A stretch of DNA of 64,000 nucleotides from assembly GCF_963678635.1 (NCBI RefSeq), contig NC_087064.1:32526369-32590368 (forward strand), read 5' to 3'. Below, piece by piece: positions 43,424 through 54,649 of this stretch (position 1 is its first letter; every line of letters begins with the position of its first letter). The DNA comes from Symsagittifera roscoffensis. Taxonomy: Eukaryota > Xenacoelomorpha > Acoela > Convolutidae. The notes below the pieces were generated by a model that ran no database searches, was not told the origin of the DNA, and saw nothing but the letters and a program-made list of their open reading frames with translations. The position numbers and the translations under genes were made by a program.

Positions 43424-45065
43424 AGGGATTCAACACCCCTCACCAATCAGAGGGTCCCTCTTTGGTAAGTTTTATTATATCCTTTTTCGGCCCACAAACC
43501 CTAAAAATTTTAAGTATAACTTTAAAGGGGAGCGCGCGCTGTAAAACGCAATGTCTTGTCCTACTTCCTGCTTTGCAGAACCTCTTGAGCAAGCTGAAAA
43601 CTGGATACCTGGATGACGTTGCTTTTGCTGATGAATGGCGCACCACTCTCCATGATCTTCTGAGTATCAAACAAGCATGTAAGAAACTTGGTCTTCTTTT
43701 GAATGAGAAGAAGTGCGAGGTGACAGCTTTTGGGAGCAGTAAAAAGGAGATAGAAAGAGCTTTTCGTGAGACATTTCCCACTATTCAATGCGTTGATGCC
43801 GAAGACAGCACACTTCTTGGAGCTGGTCTAGGCACTAGGTCGATTCGAGCAGAGTTAGTGGACAAACTTGCAAAACTCAAGACACTCCTGCAGCGAACAG
43901 CTTCTTTACCATGTCAAACCGCTTTCTTTCTCATTAAAAATTGTTTCTTTGTCCCTAAACTTATGTATGTCCTCCGCGCTAGTCTGCCTTTCAACACACA
44001 GATTTACTCGACGAAATCGACACACTTGTATGCCTTGAACTTGAGAGAATCTTCAACTGCATCATTTCCGATGTCTCTTTCAGTCAAATTTGCTTGCCCA
44101 CGAAACAAGGAGGGTTTGGTCTTCAAAAATCAGCACTCTCAGCTCATCAGCATTTATTGCTTCTTTTGTTTCCACTGAAAATTTACGGCACTGCCTTGCT
44201 CCTGAGATAAGCAATCCTGGTCTTTTTAACGAAACCGTCGACCACTGGGAGTCTCTCAGCAACCACCGATTTGAAGACTTAGCCCCCCCAGTGCGCTCAA
44301 AAATTTTGGACAAAACCTATCTACGAACAACAATCCGCAAACATTTTGAGCAATTGTACCGACCAAAACTCACTTGCTCGTTATCACGGCTGTCGCGCGG
44401 TAGGTTCAGGCGCTTGGCTGGACGTCCTTCCTTCTCGTCCGCTGGGTCTGACTTTGTCCGATGATGAGTTCCGTATTTCAGCTGGTCTGCGTCTAGGAGC
44501 CCCAGTAACCGCACAACACACATGCAAATGTGGCTATGTTGCAGCAACAGATGGAAGACACGCACTTGTCTGCCCGAAGATCAAGCACAGGTTCATCAGA
44601 CACTCGAATGGCAACATGATCATTAAAGATTCTATAAAATCACTCGGCATCAGTTCCACACTAGAACCTATCGGGCTGCTACGCAAAGATGGACGCAGAC
44701 CAGATGGACACCCACTAATGCCATGGCAGCGAGGACGGACCTTGGCATGGGATTTCACATGTATAAGTCGTTTGGCAAACTCTAATCTGCGAATGGAAGT
44801 TCTTCCGGGTGCCAATGCAGCTTCCGAGGCCGAAGTCCGCAAAAGAAACCACTATTCAGACCTCCCTTCCACTGTAATTTTCGAACTCGTTGCCATGGAA
44901 ACACTGGGTGGCGCTGGTAGGTCTACTGCAGTTTTCTTGAAAGAACTTGCAAGGCGAATAACAGTCTTAACGGGTGAGAAACTAGCTTTTAAATTTCTCA
45001 AACAAAAGCTAGACCTAGCGATTCAGCGCGGGAACGCTGGATGCATCCTTGAGGCAACTAGTTGA
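43424..45065 (+). pseudogene. 3' part of a LINE with restriction-like endonuclease (R2/NeSL/HERO group)
   Basis: A degenerate RT motif GIQHPSPIRGSLF starts near 43424. The catalytic motif is YLDDVAFAD (about 43605), followed by KLGLLLNEKKCEV. After two frameshifts (near 44110 and 44400) the frame 44346-45065 carries a Cys-x-Cys...His...Cys knuckle (CKCGYVAATDGRHALVC, about 44524). It continues with the nuclease core GRRPDGHPLMPWQRGRTLAWD (RPD, about 44692, and Asp about 44750) and a Lys/Arg-rich tail ending at 45065. CCHC plus RPD-x13-15-D is the signature of the restriction-like endonuclease of early-branching LINEs such as R2, NeSL and HERO. The N-terminal DNA-binding and RT parts are missing, as usual for 5'-truncated insertions. 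Confidence 0.85.
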
Positions 45066-45249
45066 CACACACCCTTCGCTTTACTGCTTCAACTGTAAAC
45101 TGTGCGGTATATACGCTCTTTTTATTTCTTGTTCAATTTAATTGACTTCTTTTATAATTTTTTGGATAAAATTTTTTCAAAAAAAACACCAAAAACGGCG
45201 TTTTGGCCTGTTTTTTTAAACATTTGACCGTTTTTTTAAACGCGTTTAT
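45066..45249. other. 3' UTR-like spacer after the LINE
   Basis: AT-rich sequence with repeated gcgttttggcctgttttttt and tttgaccgtttttttaaacgcg phrases; no gene. Confidence 0.4.
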
Positions 45250-45625
45250 TTTTTTGCCGGGGCATAGTGGGGTAAATGTGGGTAGGGGGAGGGGGTAATT
45301 GGGAGAAGGGGAAGGGAGTGGGAAGGAAGTAAGATGGGACTAAGTGTGTGGGTGGGGGGTAGAGAAAGGGGGGTATTCCAAATAAAACAAAACAGTGTTT
45401 TTAAGTAAGTTTGTATGATCTCTTTAACTATTGTCCCCCCTATCGTACCTAGTAACGAATCCCCCCCCCCCCTTAATAAGAAATGGGTAGGGGGGTAATT
45501 GTTAAGTAGATCCAAAATTACGGCTATCCGGGAACGAATTTACTTTTCGGCTATCCGGGTATTCGACTCCGTGACACGCCACCATTTTGGAACCTATGAA
45601 TATTGGAACCTATGGTAATTCACTC
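45250..45625. repeat. Family F repeat, copy 2 (uninterrupted)
   Basis: tgccggggcatagtggggtaaatgtggg and gggaagggagtgggaaggaa match 40710-40790. gtagatccaaaattacggctatccgggaacg and the gacacgccacc end match 40840-41420 without the family D insertion. It ends in ggaacctatgaatattggaacc, shared with the spacer of family G. Confidence 0.65.
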
Positions 45626-47160
45626 TTTATTAGGTACCAAAAGAGTTGATGTGAAGTTGAAAAATATCCAACATAGCATTAGCGTTGGGCTTTTGGACCA
45701 TTCTGCTCAATGCTCCGCTTCCCATATGACCATTTATTTACTTCAACTGTCTGAATCATCGGTATGATAAAACACTGCGGTTTAATCTGCTTCCCGGCCG
45801 CTTCGAAACATCTCAAAGCCGCGCCCAGAGGGAGACAAAACAAACTATTTCGATTTAATGTTACATACCCTAAATGTAGTTTCCGTTTAACGGTGGTTGG
45901 TTTATGAGTTGAAATTTCTTTCGTTGTCGCCAGTACGGTGCTTTCTTGAACCACCCTTAGCTCCTTGCGATAACTGAAATTGGCCTTTTCCGATCTTGTT
46001 TCTGCTCAAAGGTGACTAAACGTACTCTACCTAAAATAACAAGGTATTTATATTGCTCTGAATCAAGCACTTGTGACACATTATTTGAATTCGGCAAAGG
46101 ATAAACACTAACCAAAAATTCCTAAGAACGTTCCTAAGAATCAGATATACACGTCTAGTAATTTGTTACAATTCCTGATATGGAAACTTGAATAACGGGA
46201 CGGGACGAAAGGGTCGGCCAGTCTGAGGGATAGGAAAAGAACAGCAGAAAAACTTTATCTTCGAAATTGAACAACTGAATATTAATTAATAACTGATCAA
46301 GGAAGTAAATTACTTCGGAACAGATTGAAAAACAAGAGAAAACTTCAATATATATGAAAGACTGCTATAAAAGATTTGAGAACTTGAACTTAATAACAGC
46401 ACAGTTGATTTTTTGAACTTTTTCTGAATTATTTGAACTACTCTTGTTTGAACTACGCATGAATTTTAATTTTGCAATTTAACAATTTGGTAAATTAAAT
46501 TCGGCTATCATGTCAGTTAAAATATCACAGTTCAATAAAAACAGCTGATTATGTAATGCAAAAACGAGATAAAAACGGATTGCGTCATGCTGATTTTGAT
46601 TCGCTACGAGCTTGTACGTCAGCGCACTAAAGAGTCGAATATAGAACATTACGCAAGTTATTACGTAATCTCTAAGCAAATATGTGCCTAATTTAGTAAG
46701 GAAATTGAAAGTTGTTCTACCATTACAAAATACAAGCTGAATTACGTAATGTCTTACGTCATACAAACAAATTAATAATTTAGGATTTGTAGAATTAGGT
46801 TCAAAAAAGCCACAATTTATTTTTCAATTCCAGTTCCTAATGTTGATACTGATTTGAATGCCAATATGTTTTTAAACTTTCAATTTTCTCTTTCAATTTC
46901 TTATATGGTACAAATCTGAATTTTTTAAACCTTTTTTATTACGTAAAAAAATGACAAAATTTTTGTACTTTGCTAGTCGTGTTTTCAAGGACAAACTGCA
47001 CTTTCGGCGCCAGACTGCACAATCAGCGCTACTTCACTTGTCCGATACGGATACGACAGACAAAAGGTCATAAACATAATGCGGACCAGGTGGCCATTCA
47101 AGAAGCAGAATGAGTCCTAGAGCAGAAAAACAGAAGACTGCCCAAATTTTCAATAGGGAT
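45626..47160. other. Gene-free region with old repeat ends
   Basis: ttggaccattctgctcaatgctccgcttccc at about 45692 and gcagaatgagtcctagagcagaaaaacag at about 47105 are family B ends. A 91-codon open stretch on the minus strand (45954-45679) is not recognisable. TTACGTAAT-type palindromes recur at 46667, 46742 and 46937, like those near the SLC6 5' side. Confidence 0.5.
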
Positions 47161-47366
47161 CAAGTTAACATCCCCCCCCCCCAAATAGACCAAGTTTATC
47201 TTACGGCTAAATATGTGAAGATCCTCCACCCCTGCGCTTATTTTAAATTAAATTTGCTAAGCGCTGCGTGTAAAATGCTCTAATCTGATTTGCTGAAAAA
47301 TCGAGTTCAGAACCAAGTTAACATCCTCCCCCCTAAAGGCATTTGGGGGGGAGGATGTTAACTTGG
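47161..47366. mobile_element. MITE family A, copy 3, with terminal hairpin
   Basis: caagttaacatcc at 47161 is inverted as ggatgttaacttg at 47353-47365. The right end alone also folds: ccaagttaacatcctccccc (from 47313) pairs with the mirrored gggggaggatgttaacttgg around a taaaggcatt loop. The core tgctaagcgctgcgtgtaaaa is the family A core on the opposite strand. Confidence 0.75.
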
Positions 47367-47619
47367 TCCTTCAATAGTTCAAAACAATTTTCAGAAAATA
47401 TATTTAATTTAAAGGATCAACCGCACAATTTCCCCCCTAAATTGATATAGGGGGGAGAAAATATGGATTTTTCTGGAAAAAACTTTGAGTATACCTTATA
47501 TTTATTAAAAATAAGTTTAATTTGAGAAAATTGATTAAAAATAAGTTACTTTAGGGGCTCTTTTCCAGCCCGCTTTCAAAATACCAAGTTTTATGTTTGT
47601 CTTATGTATTTTTATGTGT

Positions 47620-47750
47620 CAATGAGCAGAATGGTCTAAGAGTAGAATGGGTCCAAGAGCGGAAAAACGAAAAAATCTCAATTTTTACAAACTAATCGGT
47701 AAATTAAGAATAAGAATTGTCAAAATTATCAAAGAAACGAATCTTTTATG
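47620..47750. mobile_element. MITE family B, left part, interrupted by MITE A
   Basis: caatgagcagaatggtctaa to gaatcttttatg matches the left 131 bp of the full element at 48238, then breaks exactly where the second family A copy begins (47751). Confidence 0.65.
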
Positions 47751-47963
47751 CAAGTTAACATCCCCCCCCCCCCCCCAAATAGACCAAGTTTATCTTACGG
47801 CTAAATATGTGAACCCCTGCGCTTATTTTAAATTAAATTTGCTAAGCGCTGCGTGTAAAATGCTCTAATCTGATTTGCTGAAAAATCGAGTTCAGACCCA
47901 AGTTAACATCCTCCCCCCTGAAGGCATTTGGAGGGGGGGGGGGGGGGGGAGGATGTTATCTTG
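47751..47963. mobile_element. MITE family A, copy 4
   Basis: Same structure as 47161-47366 with longer runs: about 15 C near 47762 and about 18 G near 47932. The end reads ggatgttatcttgg, one change from the usual terminal repeat. Confidence 0.7.
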
Positions 47964-48237
47964 GGCCTTCAATAGTTCAAAACAATTTTCAGAAAATATA
48001 TTTAATTAAAAAGATCAACCGCACAATTTTTCCCCTAAATTGATATAGGGATGAGAAAATATGGATTTTCTGGAAAAAAACTTTGAGTATACCTTACATT
48101 TATAAAAATAAGTTTAATTTGAGAAAATTGTTTAAAAATAAGTTACTTTAGGGGCTCTTTTCCAGCCCGCTTTCAAAATACGAGTTTTATGTTTGTCTTA
48201 TGTGTTACTACGGCTAAATGCGTGATGGGTGGTCAGT

Positions 48238-48582
48238 CAATGAGCAGAATGGTCTAAAAGCAGAATGGGTCCAAGAGCGGAAAAACGAAAAAATATCAAT
48301 TTTTACAAACTAATCGGTAAATTAAGAATACGAATTGTCAAAATTATCAAAGAAACGAATCTTTTATGCACAATTTGAGTAAATTAATCAAGATTTTAAA
48401 AAAATCAATCAAAAACTTGATGAAACTATTCAATTCATGCATAATTTATTCATTTTCTTGGTATTTTTTTGACGATTCTAATAATTGTTTTAACAATTAG
48501 CACGTATAAATCAACTTGAGTCAAAATTTTCCTGTTTTTCTGCTGTTGGACCCATTCTGCTCTTAGATCATTCTGCTTATTG
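48238..48582. mobile_element. MITE family B, complete copy
   Basis: caatgagcagaatggtctaa (48238) to about 48286 is inverted at 48534-48582 over about 49 bp with a few mismatches. Each end contains two GCAGAATG(G) boxes. Interior AT-rich, no coding capacity. Ends of the same family lie at 32285, 45692, 47095, 47620 and 53590. Confidence 0.8.
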
Positions 48583-49300
48583 CTCCGCCTCCTGTGTGAT
48601 GTTACGCTGTAAAGTATGAAAAACAAATCTGTTCAGAATTGTCGATTTGTTCACCACGCCAAATTTCATAGCAGTATGACAACGTTAAATAGACGTTTCA
48701 AATTTGAATTTGAAAGGGGGATTGGAAAAGAGCCAGTTTAGGTTATTAACAGCATTCAAATGCAATCTCACATAAAGATTGTGACAACCAGATTGATGTT
48801 TGAAGTTTGAATTTTTTAGTGACCACATAACTAACAAGCATCAGTCATAAGATACTCACAGGGATCAAGCTCACGGGCCCTAAGGCCCCTCGAGGAGACG
48901 TCCCATAATTTTGATTTTTACAGAATAAGTTGAGGAGAAAGAAAAGGCAGGAATAATATCACTTGTCAAATATCAGGCGAAGGGTTTCAAAAGTATCTGT
49001 GGTTTTAGTGTATTGTAAATATGAGTTCAATTGAGATTTTGACATATCCTTCAAATTCTCTGGAAAAAGACTACTACCGAAAAAAATTGTAAAACTTGAG
49101 CACTTTAACGCTAACTGATTGTAATAAGCAGTTAGATCTAACAGATTTTGAACGTAACATTCTCAAGCTACGGACCCATGTTTGTCTACAGTTATTTAGT
49201 TGATTAAAATCCAAAAACTTTAATGGCAATTTACCAAGTAATTGTATATTAACTTCTTAAAAAACAGTGTCTAGAAACAAGTGAAAAACGTTATCAATAA
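48583..49300. other. AT-rich spacer
   Basis: No gene; a gggccctaaggcccctcgaggag spot at 48877 is the only GC-rich part. Confidence 0.45.
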
Positions 49301-49599
49301 AATATTCAGAAAACTTTTCAATGATGTGCTCAAATTTGCGCATAAAGAAAACAGTTCTAAGAATTCGCTTTGCTTAAAAGAATTTCGTTTAAAATTGTCT
49401 TGAACGCACGTCCATAAACTAAGATGCCGTATGATATAAAAGACTTTGCATTAACTTGATAAAACCTAAGAAGAAATGTCCTAGAAAAAACATTTCATGC
49501 TTTATAAAAAAAATCCAATAAATTAAGCTAACTTTTTACAAACATGATCTGTGTTGCTTAAAACAGAGCTAATTATCTACCACAACTCCAAAATACTTA

Positions 49600-51657
49600 A
49601 AGGAGACTATAGCATTAAGTTTCTGATTCCACAAAAACATTTCAGATTCTTTTGAACTCGTTCCGAAGTTGGATACTTGCGTTTTATCAATATTGATAAT
49701 TAGTCTATTATTTGTGCACCAATTTTCAATCAATTTAAGGTCCTGATTGAAATTTTTATCAATCGAATTGTTTTTGCAAGTAGTAAGAATCGTTGTATTA
49801 TCAGCAAACAGACAAATTGAGCTTTTCGTTACTTTCTTAGGCAGGTCATTAATATAGAGTAAAAACAGGACAGATTCTTGTTGAACTCCGAACGTAATAC
49901 TCTTTAATTGAGAGTTGTTTCCACAAAAAGCTACATACTAAATACGATTGGTTAAATGAGACTGCAGAAAAGGGTTTGTTATACCGCGGAATTCATAGAG
50001 ATCTAATTAGGTTAGTAAAGCGGAGTGATCAATTGTGTCAAAAGCCTTTTTAGGATCTACCAAAACCCTTTGATCCTGATTTGTTATCGTCTATAGAGTG
50101 ACGCATTGTTTCGATTGCAGAAGTTATTGCATGCACACAAGAGTATCTGCTCCGGAAACCAAACTGTTTAGGCACTAAAAGGTTGCATTTTGATATAAAT
50201 CTTAATCATGCGAATGTAAATTATTTTTTCAAAAATTTTGCTGAAAAATTTTAGCAAACTTATGGGTCGAAAATTGTTTGGCTTTTTCAGTTTTACCGTT
50301 TTATAAAATGATATTACATTTGCAATTTTACAACTTTCTGGAAAACGCCAGCAATAAAGCCTTGGTTAAAACAAAAAGTTAAGAATGGCAATATTATTGG
50401 TGCACAAAACTTGACCATCTTTATATTGATGCCATCATGACCGTCGGATGTTTTGTTTTTCATTTTTTCTATTACAATAGAAACATCTGCCTCATCAGTG
50501 GGATGAAAAAAAAAGATTTTTCTTTTGTTAGTAGGTCTGCAGAAGTAAAATTACCAGGTATATCGGTTGCAAGGCTTTGACCGACTTGTACAAAAAAAAA
50601 TTAAAATCATCAACATCAGTTTTACAACCAACGAAAAAGTTTTTCCGGAAAATTCCTTAAAAGCATTGAAAAGACTTTTTGCATTGCCTTGCAAGTTAAT
50701 TTTTCTATCATAGTAGTTTCTCTTGCTATTACGCATTAACCGTTTGACTAATTTACACTGAGTTTTATAGTAGTTTTTTCGGTTGGATTGTTAATTAGAA
50801 GCAAATGAGTTTTATCTCGTTTCCCAAATTGTTTTTTCAAATCGAGACTTACCCAAGATTGCGAATTTTTGTTCGGTGTGAGTTTTTTAATGAGAATAAA
50901 ATTTACAAATTTTTACCAATATTCTTCCAATTATTTCTAGAGAAAAATTGTTCAGGTTTTCAAAAGCTTTTGATAAGCGATGATTGAGTAGAAAAAGCAG
51001 TTTACATGCCGTAGTCTTATTCAATAAACATTTGAAATCTCGATATTTTCTAGGATATTTAATTTCAAAATACTTTTCTAGATCAGTGTTAACCAGCAGA
51101 GCGTTAACCAATGCATTTCAATGTTGATACCTCCAGATTCAAATTCGGCTAAACATGGTTGATACATGATGAGCTATGGGTAGTTTCTCAAGCGGGTTCT
51201 TCGTTCAACGTCATCAAATCGAATGATAGGAGTAATTTTTTATAGTCAACTAAAAAGATGAATTTACCAAGATATCAACATTGAGATCACCACAATATAA
51301 TATTTCTTTTTTGATCTGAGATACATCATGAAGTAGGAAATCCAAATTCAACGAAAAAGAATCCTGATTCATCGATGCTGTTTTGTATAATACGAAGAAG
51401 TGCTGTCTCAAATGATCATTTTCAACAATTATAATTAGATTTTCCATACGATTATCAAAGCTTTTTGAAAACGCAGTTAAACCAAAATTAACAAAGCAAG
51501 CAATACCCCCTCTCTTTTTACCAACCCTGTTTTTGGTAAGGGTTGTCTGATAGCCATCAATGCTGTAAAGTCCACTTGGATCATTTTCAGTTAGCCATGT
51601 TTTACAAAAAACTATCAAGGCTGGAGCGTTTTTTAACTTGTCTAATTCCATTTTCAA
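49600..51657 (-). pseudogene. LINE ORF2: endonuclease and reverse transcriptase (broken)
   Basis: Endonuclease: KTWLTENDPSGLYSIDGYQT, KKRGGIACFV and ILYCGDLNVDIL (51657-51250). The connecting region is in pieces (51111-50887, 50736-50551). RT: VDPKKAFDTIDHSALL (about 50060), FGVQQESVLFLLYINDLP (about 49890), CLFADNTTIL (about 49815, catalytic second Asp replaced by Asn) and WCTNNRLIINIDKTQV (about 49720). The loss of the second catalytic Asp and the stops make it inactive. Confidence 0.8.
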
Positions 51658-51921
51658 TAGATCATGATGGCGTCTAAGTGATTGTTTATTGAGAAAGAAG
51701 AGATAATCTTTCTCAAGTGTTCCACCTTTTTCCCTTCACAAAAAAGTCTACTATTTTAAATGAAACAATAGTTTTGTTTTAATTTGAATTTTTCACGTCG
51801 GTTTTCTCATCCGAGATATTCTGCAAAATTTTCAGTTAGTTGCTTTTTGAACGCGGAGACAAACTTGTTGATATCACATTCCCCAGTAAAGTGCAAAATT
51901 TATCCAACTTTTCATCAGCAT

Positions 51922-52690
51922 TCAACTTCCTTTTTGGTACTCCTTTCTAACGATACCCAATATTTGCGGTTCCAATACATTAGTTTTTATATTCCAATCC
52001 AATGCACCAGTAGAATATTTGCTATCATTACGCCGAATCGGAACAAAATTACTCGCTCCCCTTGCACTTTTATTATTTTCCAATGAACTATGCCGGTTAC
52101 TTACTTTATCAACATCAGTTTTAGAATTACCTTGAACCCAGCTCTCACCAATGATGATGCTTGACATTTGTTTGTTGTTACCAGCAATTGTTGGTCCCTT
52201 GCGTAGCTTATGACATCACAATCCCACTCAGCAAGCCGCACCACTATGTACACGCTTGATTTTCTCATGCTTCATGAGTTCCTTCCTATTTCGCCAAACC
52301 ATGTCCTTTTGATGGTGATACAGGAATTTAATTATGATTGGTTTTAACTGACTTCTGCAAGGAAGGTAGTGGCAGGCCGCTAAAACTTCCTGGTTGATAC
52401 TCACTCTCAGCATATTTCGTGTCATACCCAAAACAGCAGCTAACGGGTCTACGTCGGTTTAAAATCCAAGAGAAATTAAACATAACTTCGAGGAATATCG
52501 CTCAAGTTTTAGTACCTTGTCTTTAACTAAGGAGTTTTCAGATAGCAACTGGTCGTTTTCTGATTTTAAATAACTAATAGTATTATCCTGTTGTTCAATG
52601 CGATTGATGAGGGAAGCCAATAAATCTTTAACTTGATCAGGATTTCAGAAATTAGAGACATCGATTTTGAAAGGTCTAAATCGGCCTTGT
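51922..52690 (-). pseudogene. LINE ORF1: coiled coil plus RRM-like domain
   Basis: About 52660-52490 reads as a heptad-patterned segment (LLASLINRIEQQ, YLKSENDQLLSENSLV). The open stretch 52431-52228 carries the RRM-like IIIKFLYHHQKDMVWRNRKE. The stretch 52167-51922 is a polar tail. Such coiled-coil-RRM proteins trimerise and bind LINE RNA. At least two stops break it. Confidence 0.65.
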
Positions 52691-52846
52691 TTTCATTTGA
52701 GAAAACGAAACGTGAAAAGAGCGACTAATCACTGAGAAACATTGATATGCGCGTTTTTTCGGGGGGAGGGGGTGTGTGTCGTTCTACAGTTGTTCCCTCA
52801 AGGAGGATTGTACGGTTGATCCAATTAATTTTTTTTCAAATTTTTG

Positions 52847-53020
52847 GACCAAATCAAGTTAACATCCTCCCCCAAAGCCGTTTGGGGGGCTTTTACCTTG
52901 GTTATAAGTTGGGCTAATTATGATTTTTCAGCTAATCAGATCGATTTTTTTTACATGCAGCGCTTAGCAAATTTAATTTATATTAAGCGCTGGGGTAGAG
53001 GATCTTAATTGATCCTTGAC
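52847..53020. mobile_element. MITE family A, copy 5
   Basis: aatcaagttaacatcctccccc to ggggtagaggatcttaattgatccttg, with the cccaaagccgtttgggg hairpin and tttacatgcagcgcttagcaaa core. Same orientation as the copies at 20420 and 23273. Confidence 0.7.
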
Positions 53021-53589
53021 CTTTTTGAGATGCAAAATTTATACGTAAATGGTTGTCAAAATTATTGCAAACTTGACAGCTTCCGAAAGATGGGGGGGAG
53101 GTCTTATGCACAAAACGCCCCAAAATTAAAATTTTTATATCTTCGGTTAAAACTTATGCAGTCCAATCTGACTGGCTAACCTTAACCATTCAAATTCAAG
53201 CAATATTTTCAGGCAAATCAATCATAACTTTCAGCAGCAAAAGTATTTTTGCCAAAATGTGAAACTTCAACTAAAGTTTCTTTTACGTAACTGAAATTTG
53301 GCCGGGACAAAAAATTAGTAAAATGGCTCTAGCAGAACAAATTGAATAATTTTGGCAAACGATTTAATCTGCTTAAAATTTTAATAGAAATGCCAGACCA
53401 TGTTGTTTGAAGTTGATTTTCATATTTTGAGTAATTTAGTGAGATTTTATAAAACTTTAAAAAATGCTGAAATTATTCAGTTTATGTGTAATTTTTTCAG
53501 TTTCTTGGTGTCATTGACGTTTCTAATAACTGTTTATTTTGAACAAGCTCGTGTGAATCAATAAAAGTTAACATGATTCTGTTATCCTG

Positions 53590-53640
53590 CTCTTGATCAT
53601 ATTTTACCATTAGACCATTCTGCTCGTTTGTCCGTCTGCG
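53590..53640. mobile_element. MITE family B end, adjoining MITE A copy 6
   Basis: ctgctcttgatcatattttacc and attagaccattctgctcg is a diverged right end of family B; the left end is not found. Confidence 0.45.
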
Positions 53641-53644
53641 CAGA

Positions 53645-53820
53645 TCATTTAACATCTTCTCCCATCCCAATGCCGTTATGGGGGGGGGGGGGGAGGAATT
53701 TTCCTTGGTTCCGAATTCAAACTTTCACCCAATCAGAACAGAGTATTTTACACGCAGCGCATAGCAAGTTTAGCAAATTAGTTTCAAATTAAACGCTGGG
53801 GTGGACGATCTAAACTTGCG
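53645..53820. mobile_element. MITE family A, copy 6
   Basis: atttaacatcttctcccatc, a run of about 13 G at 53680, the acgcagcgcatagcaa core and acgctggggtggacgatctaaacttg. More diverged at the left end than the other copies. Confidence 0.65.
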
Positions 53821-54193
53821 GTTGTTTGAGTGCAGGAGTTTTCCTTTTCGCTTTCTCGAACTATTTCCAGAGTAAATTAGAGAATGGCTCAACCCTCTGC
53901 CTCCTCAGAGGATAGTTATAACCGAAGTTGGTTTAAAATAGTCGACTTACTCCAGTAAGGGGACTCAACACTCTTGTCTGAAATTTCAGAGCATTAAACA
54001 GTCACGCCGATTTCAAAAGTCATCTGATTTCCTCGTCATCCGACCCCGAATCTGAAAGGAGAAAATTGTACCCCCTCAAGGTCTTGCTTAACTCCAAAGG
54101 CACGGCAATGTCTTTAAATAAGTGCGGTAAGGGCGGAATTAGTTGCCCGTTGCCGCTGTACACTTCTGTCGAGTGAGTTGTACTCAGGCAAGT
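53821..54193. other. Spacer before the BEL/Pao element
   Basis: No gene recognised. It ends in caagt (54189-54193), which is the target duplication of the BEL/Pao insertion. Confidence 0.5.
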
Positions 54194-54630
54194 TGTTATC
54201 GCGGCTAACTATGCGTCTGTTTTATAGTGTAATCATTTCATATAGAAATTTTTGGGTAAATTTTTAGCTAAAATGTTACTTAAAATTAAAAGAAAACCCT
54301 TTAACCTTATGAACTAAAACTTTAACCAAAATAACTCTTGTTTTGGTTTTTGCTTAACATTGTATGTTGGCCGTAGTTGATGAAATCTTTTTCTGCTCAG
54401 CCTCAACTTATTGCAATAAGTAATGATTTAATGAAATGTTCACAACAAAGTTCAGCTTAATGAGAGTTGTTCAAAAGCCAAAGTTTCGCAGTTGCTAAAT
54501 AACCGTGAAAGTTTATAAATGAAAAAGAATTGTTCAAATTATGGGGTGAAATGTTACCAATTAATCTGTAAACTGTGAACTCAAATGTTATTTTGAGTTT
54601 TTCTCGACCATCCTTATTGTCATAGAACTA
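54194..54630 (+). repeat. 5' LTR of the BEL/Pao element
   Basis: Begins tgttatcgcggctaac and ends catagaacta, homologous along its length to 62327-62750 (shared aaccctttaa, gttgatgaa(a/g)t, agcctcaacttattgcaa blocks). Ends chosen so that the flanking caagt matches on both sides; a one or two base shift is possible. Confidence 0.85.
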
Positions 54631-54633
54631 CTT

Positions 54634-54649
54634 TGGTGCAGCGACTCGG
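54634..54649 (+). other. Primer binding site
   Basis: tggtgcagcgactcgg starts with TGG, complementary to the CCA end of a tRNA, three bases after the LTR. The tRNA species is not assigned. Confidence 0.65.

Larger units (their letters stand above)
47161..48270. repeat. Tandem duplication of about 0.6 kb (MITE A plus flank)
   Basis: tcaatagttcaaaacaattttcag begins at 47371 and 47969, offset 598. The whole stretch 47161-47680 is repeated at 47751-48295, including the family A element, the ctaaattgatataggg box and the aggggctcttttccagcccgctt box. Copies differ by small indels in the homopolymers and one 26-base insertion near 48208. Confidence 0.75.
49300..52740 (-). mobile_element. Degraded LINE with coiled-coil/RRM ORF1 and endonuclease-RT ORF2
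   Basis: Minus-strand order is ORF1 (about 52690-51922), endonuclease (51657-51250), RT (about 50740-49600) and a 3' end not sharply defined near 49300. It differs from the LINE at 25263 in lacking the PHD finger. Both ORFs carry several stops. Confidence 0.8.

Noticed and set aside
45679-45954. 91-codon minus-strand open stretch
   Set aside because: No recognisable domain, and its end runs into a family B MITE terminus.
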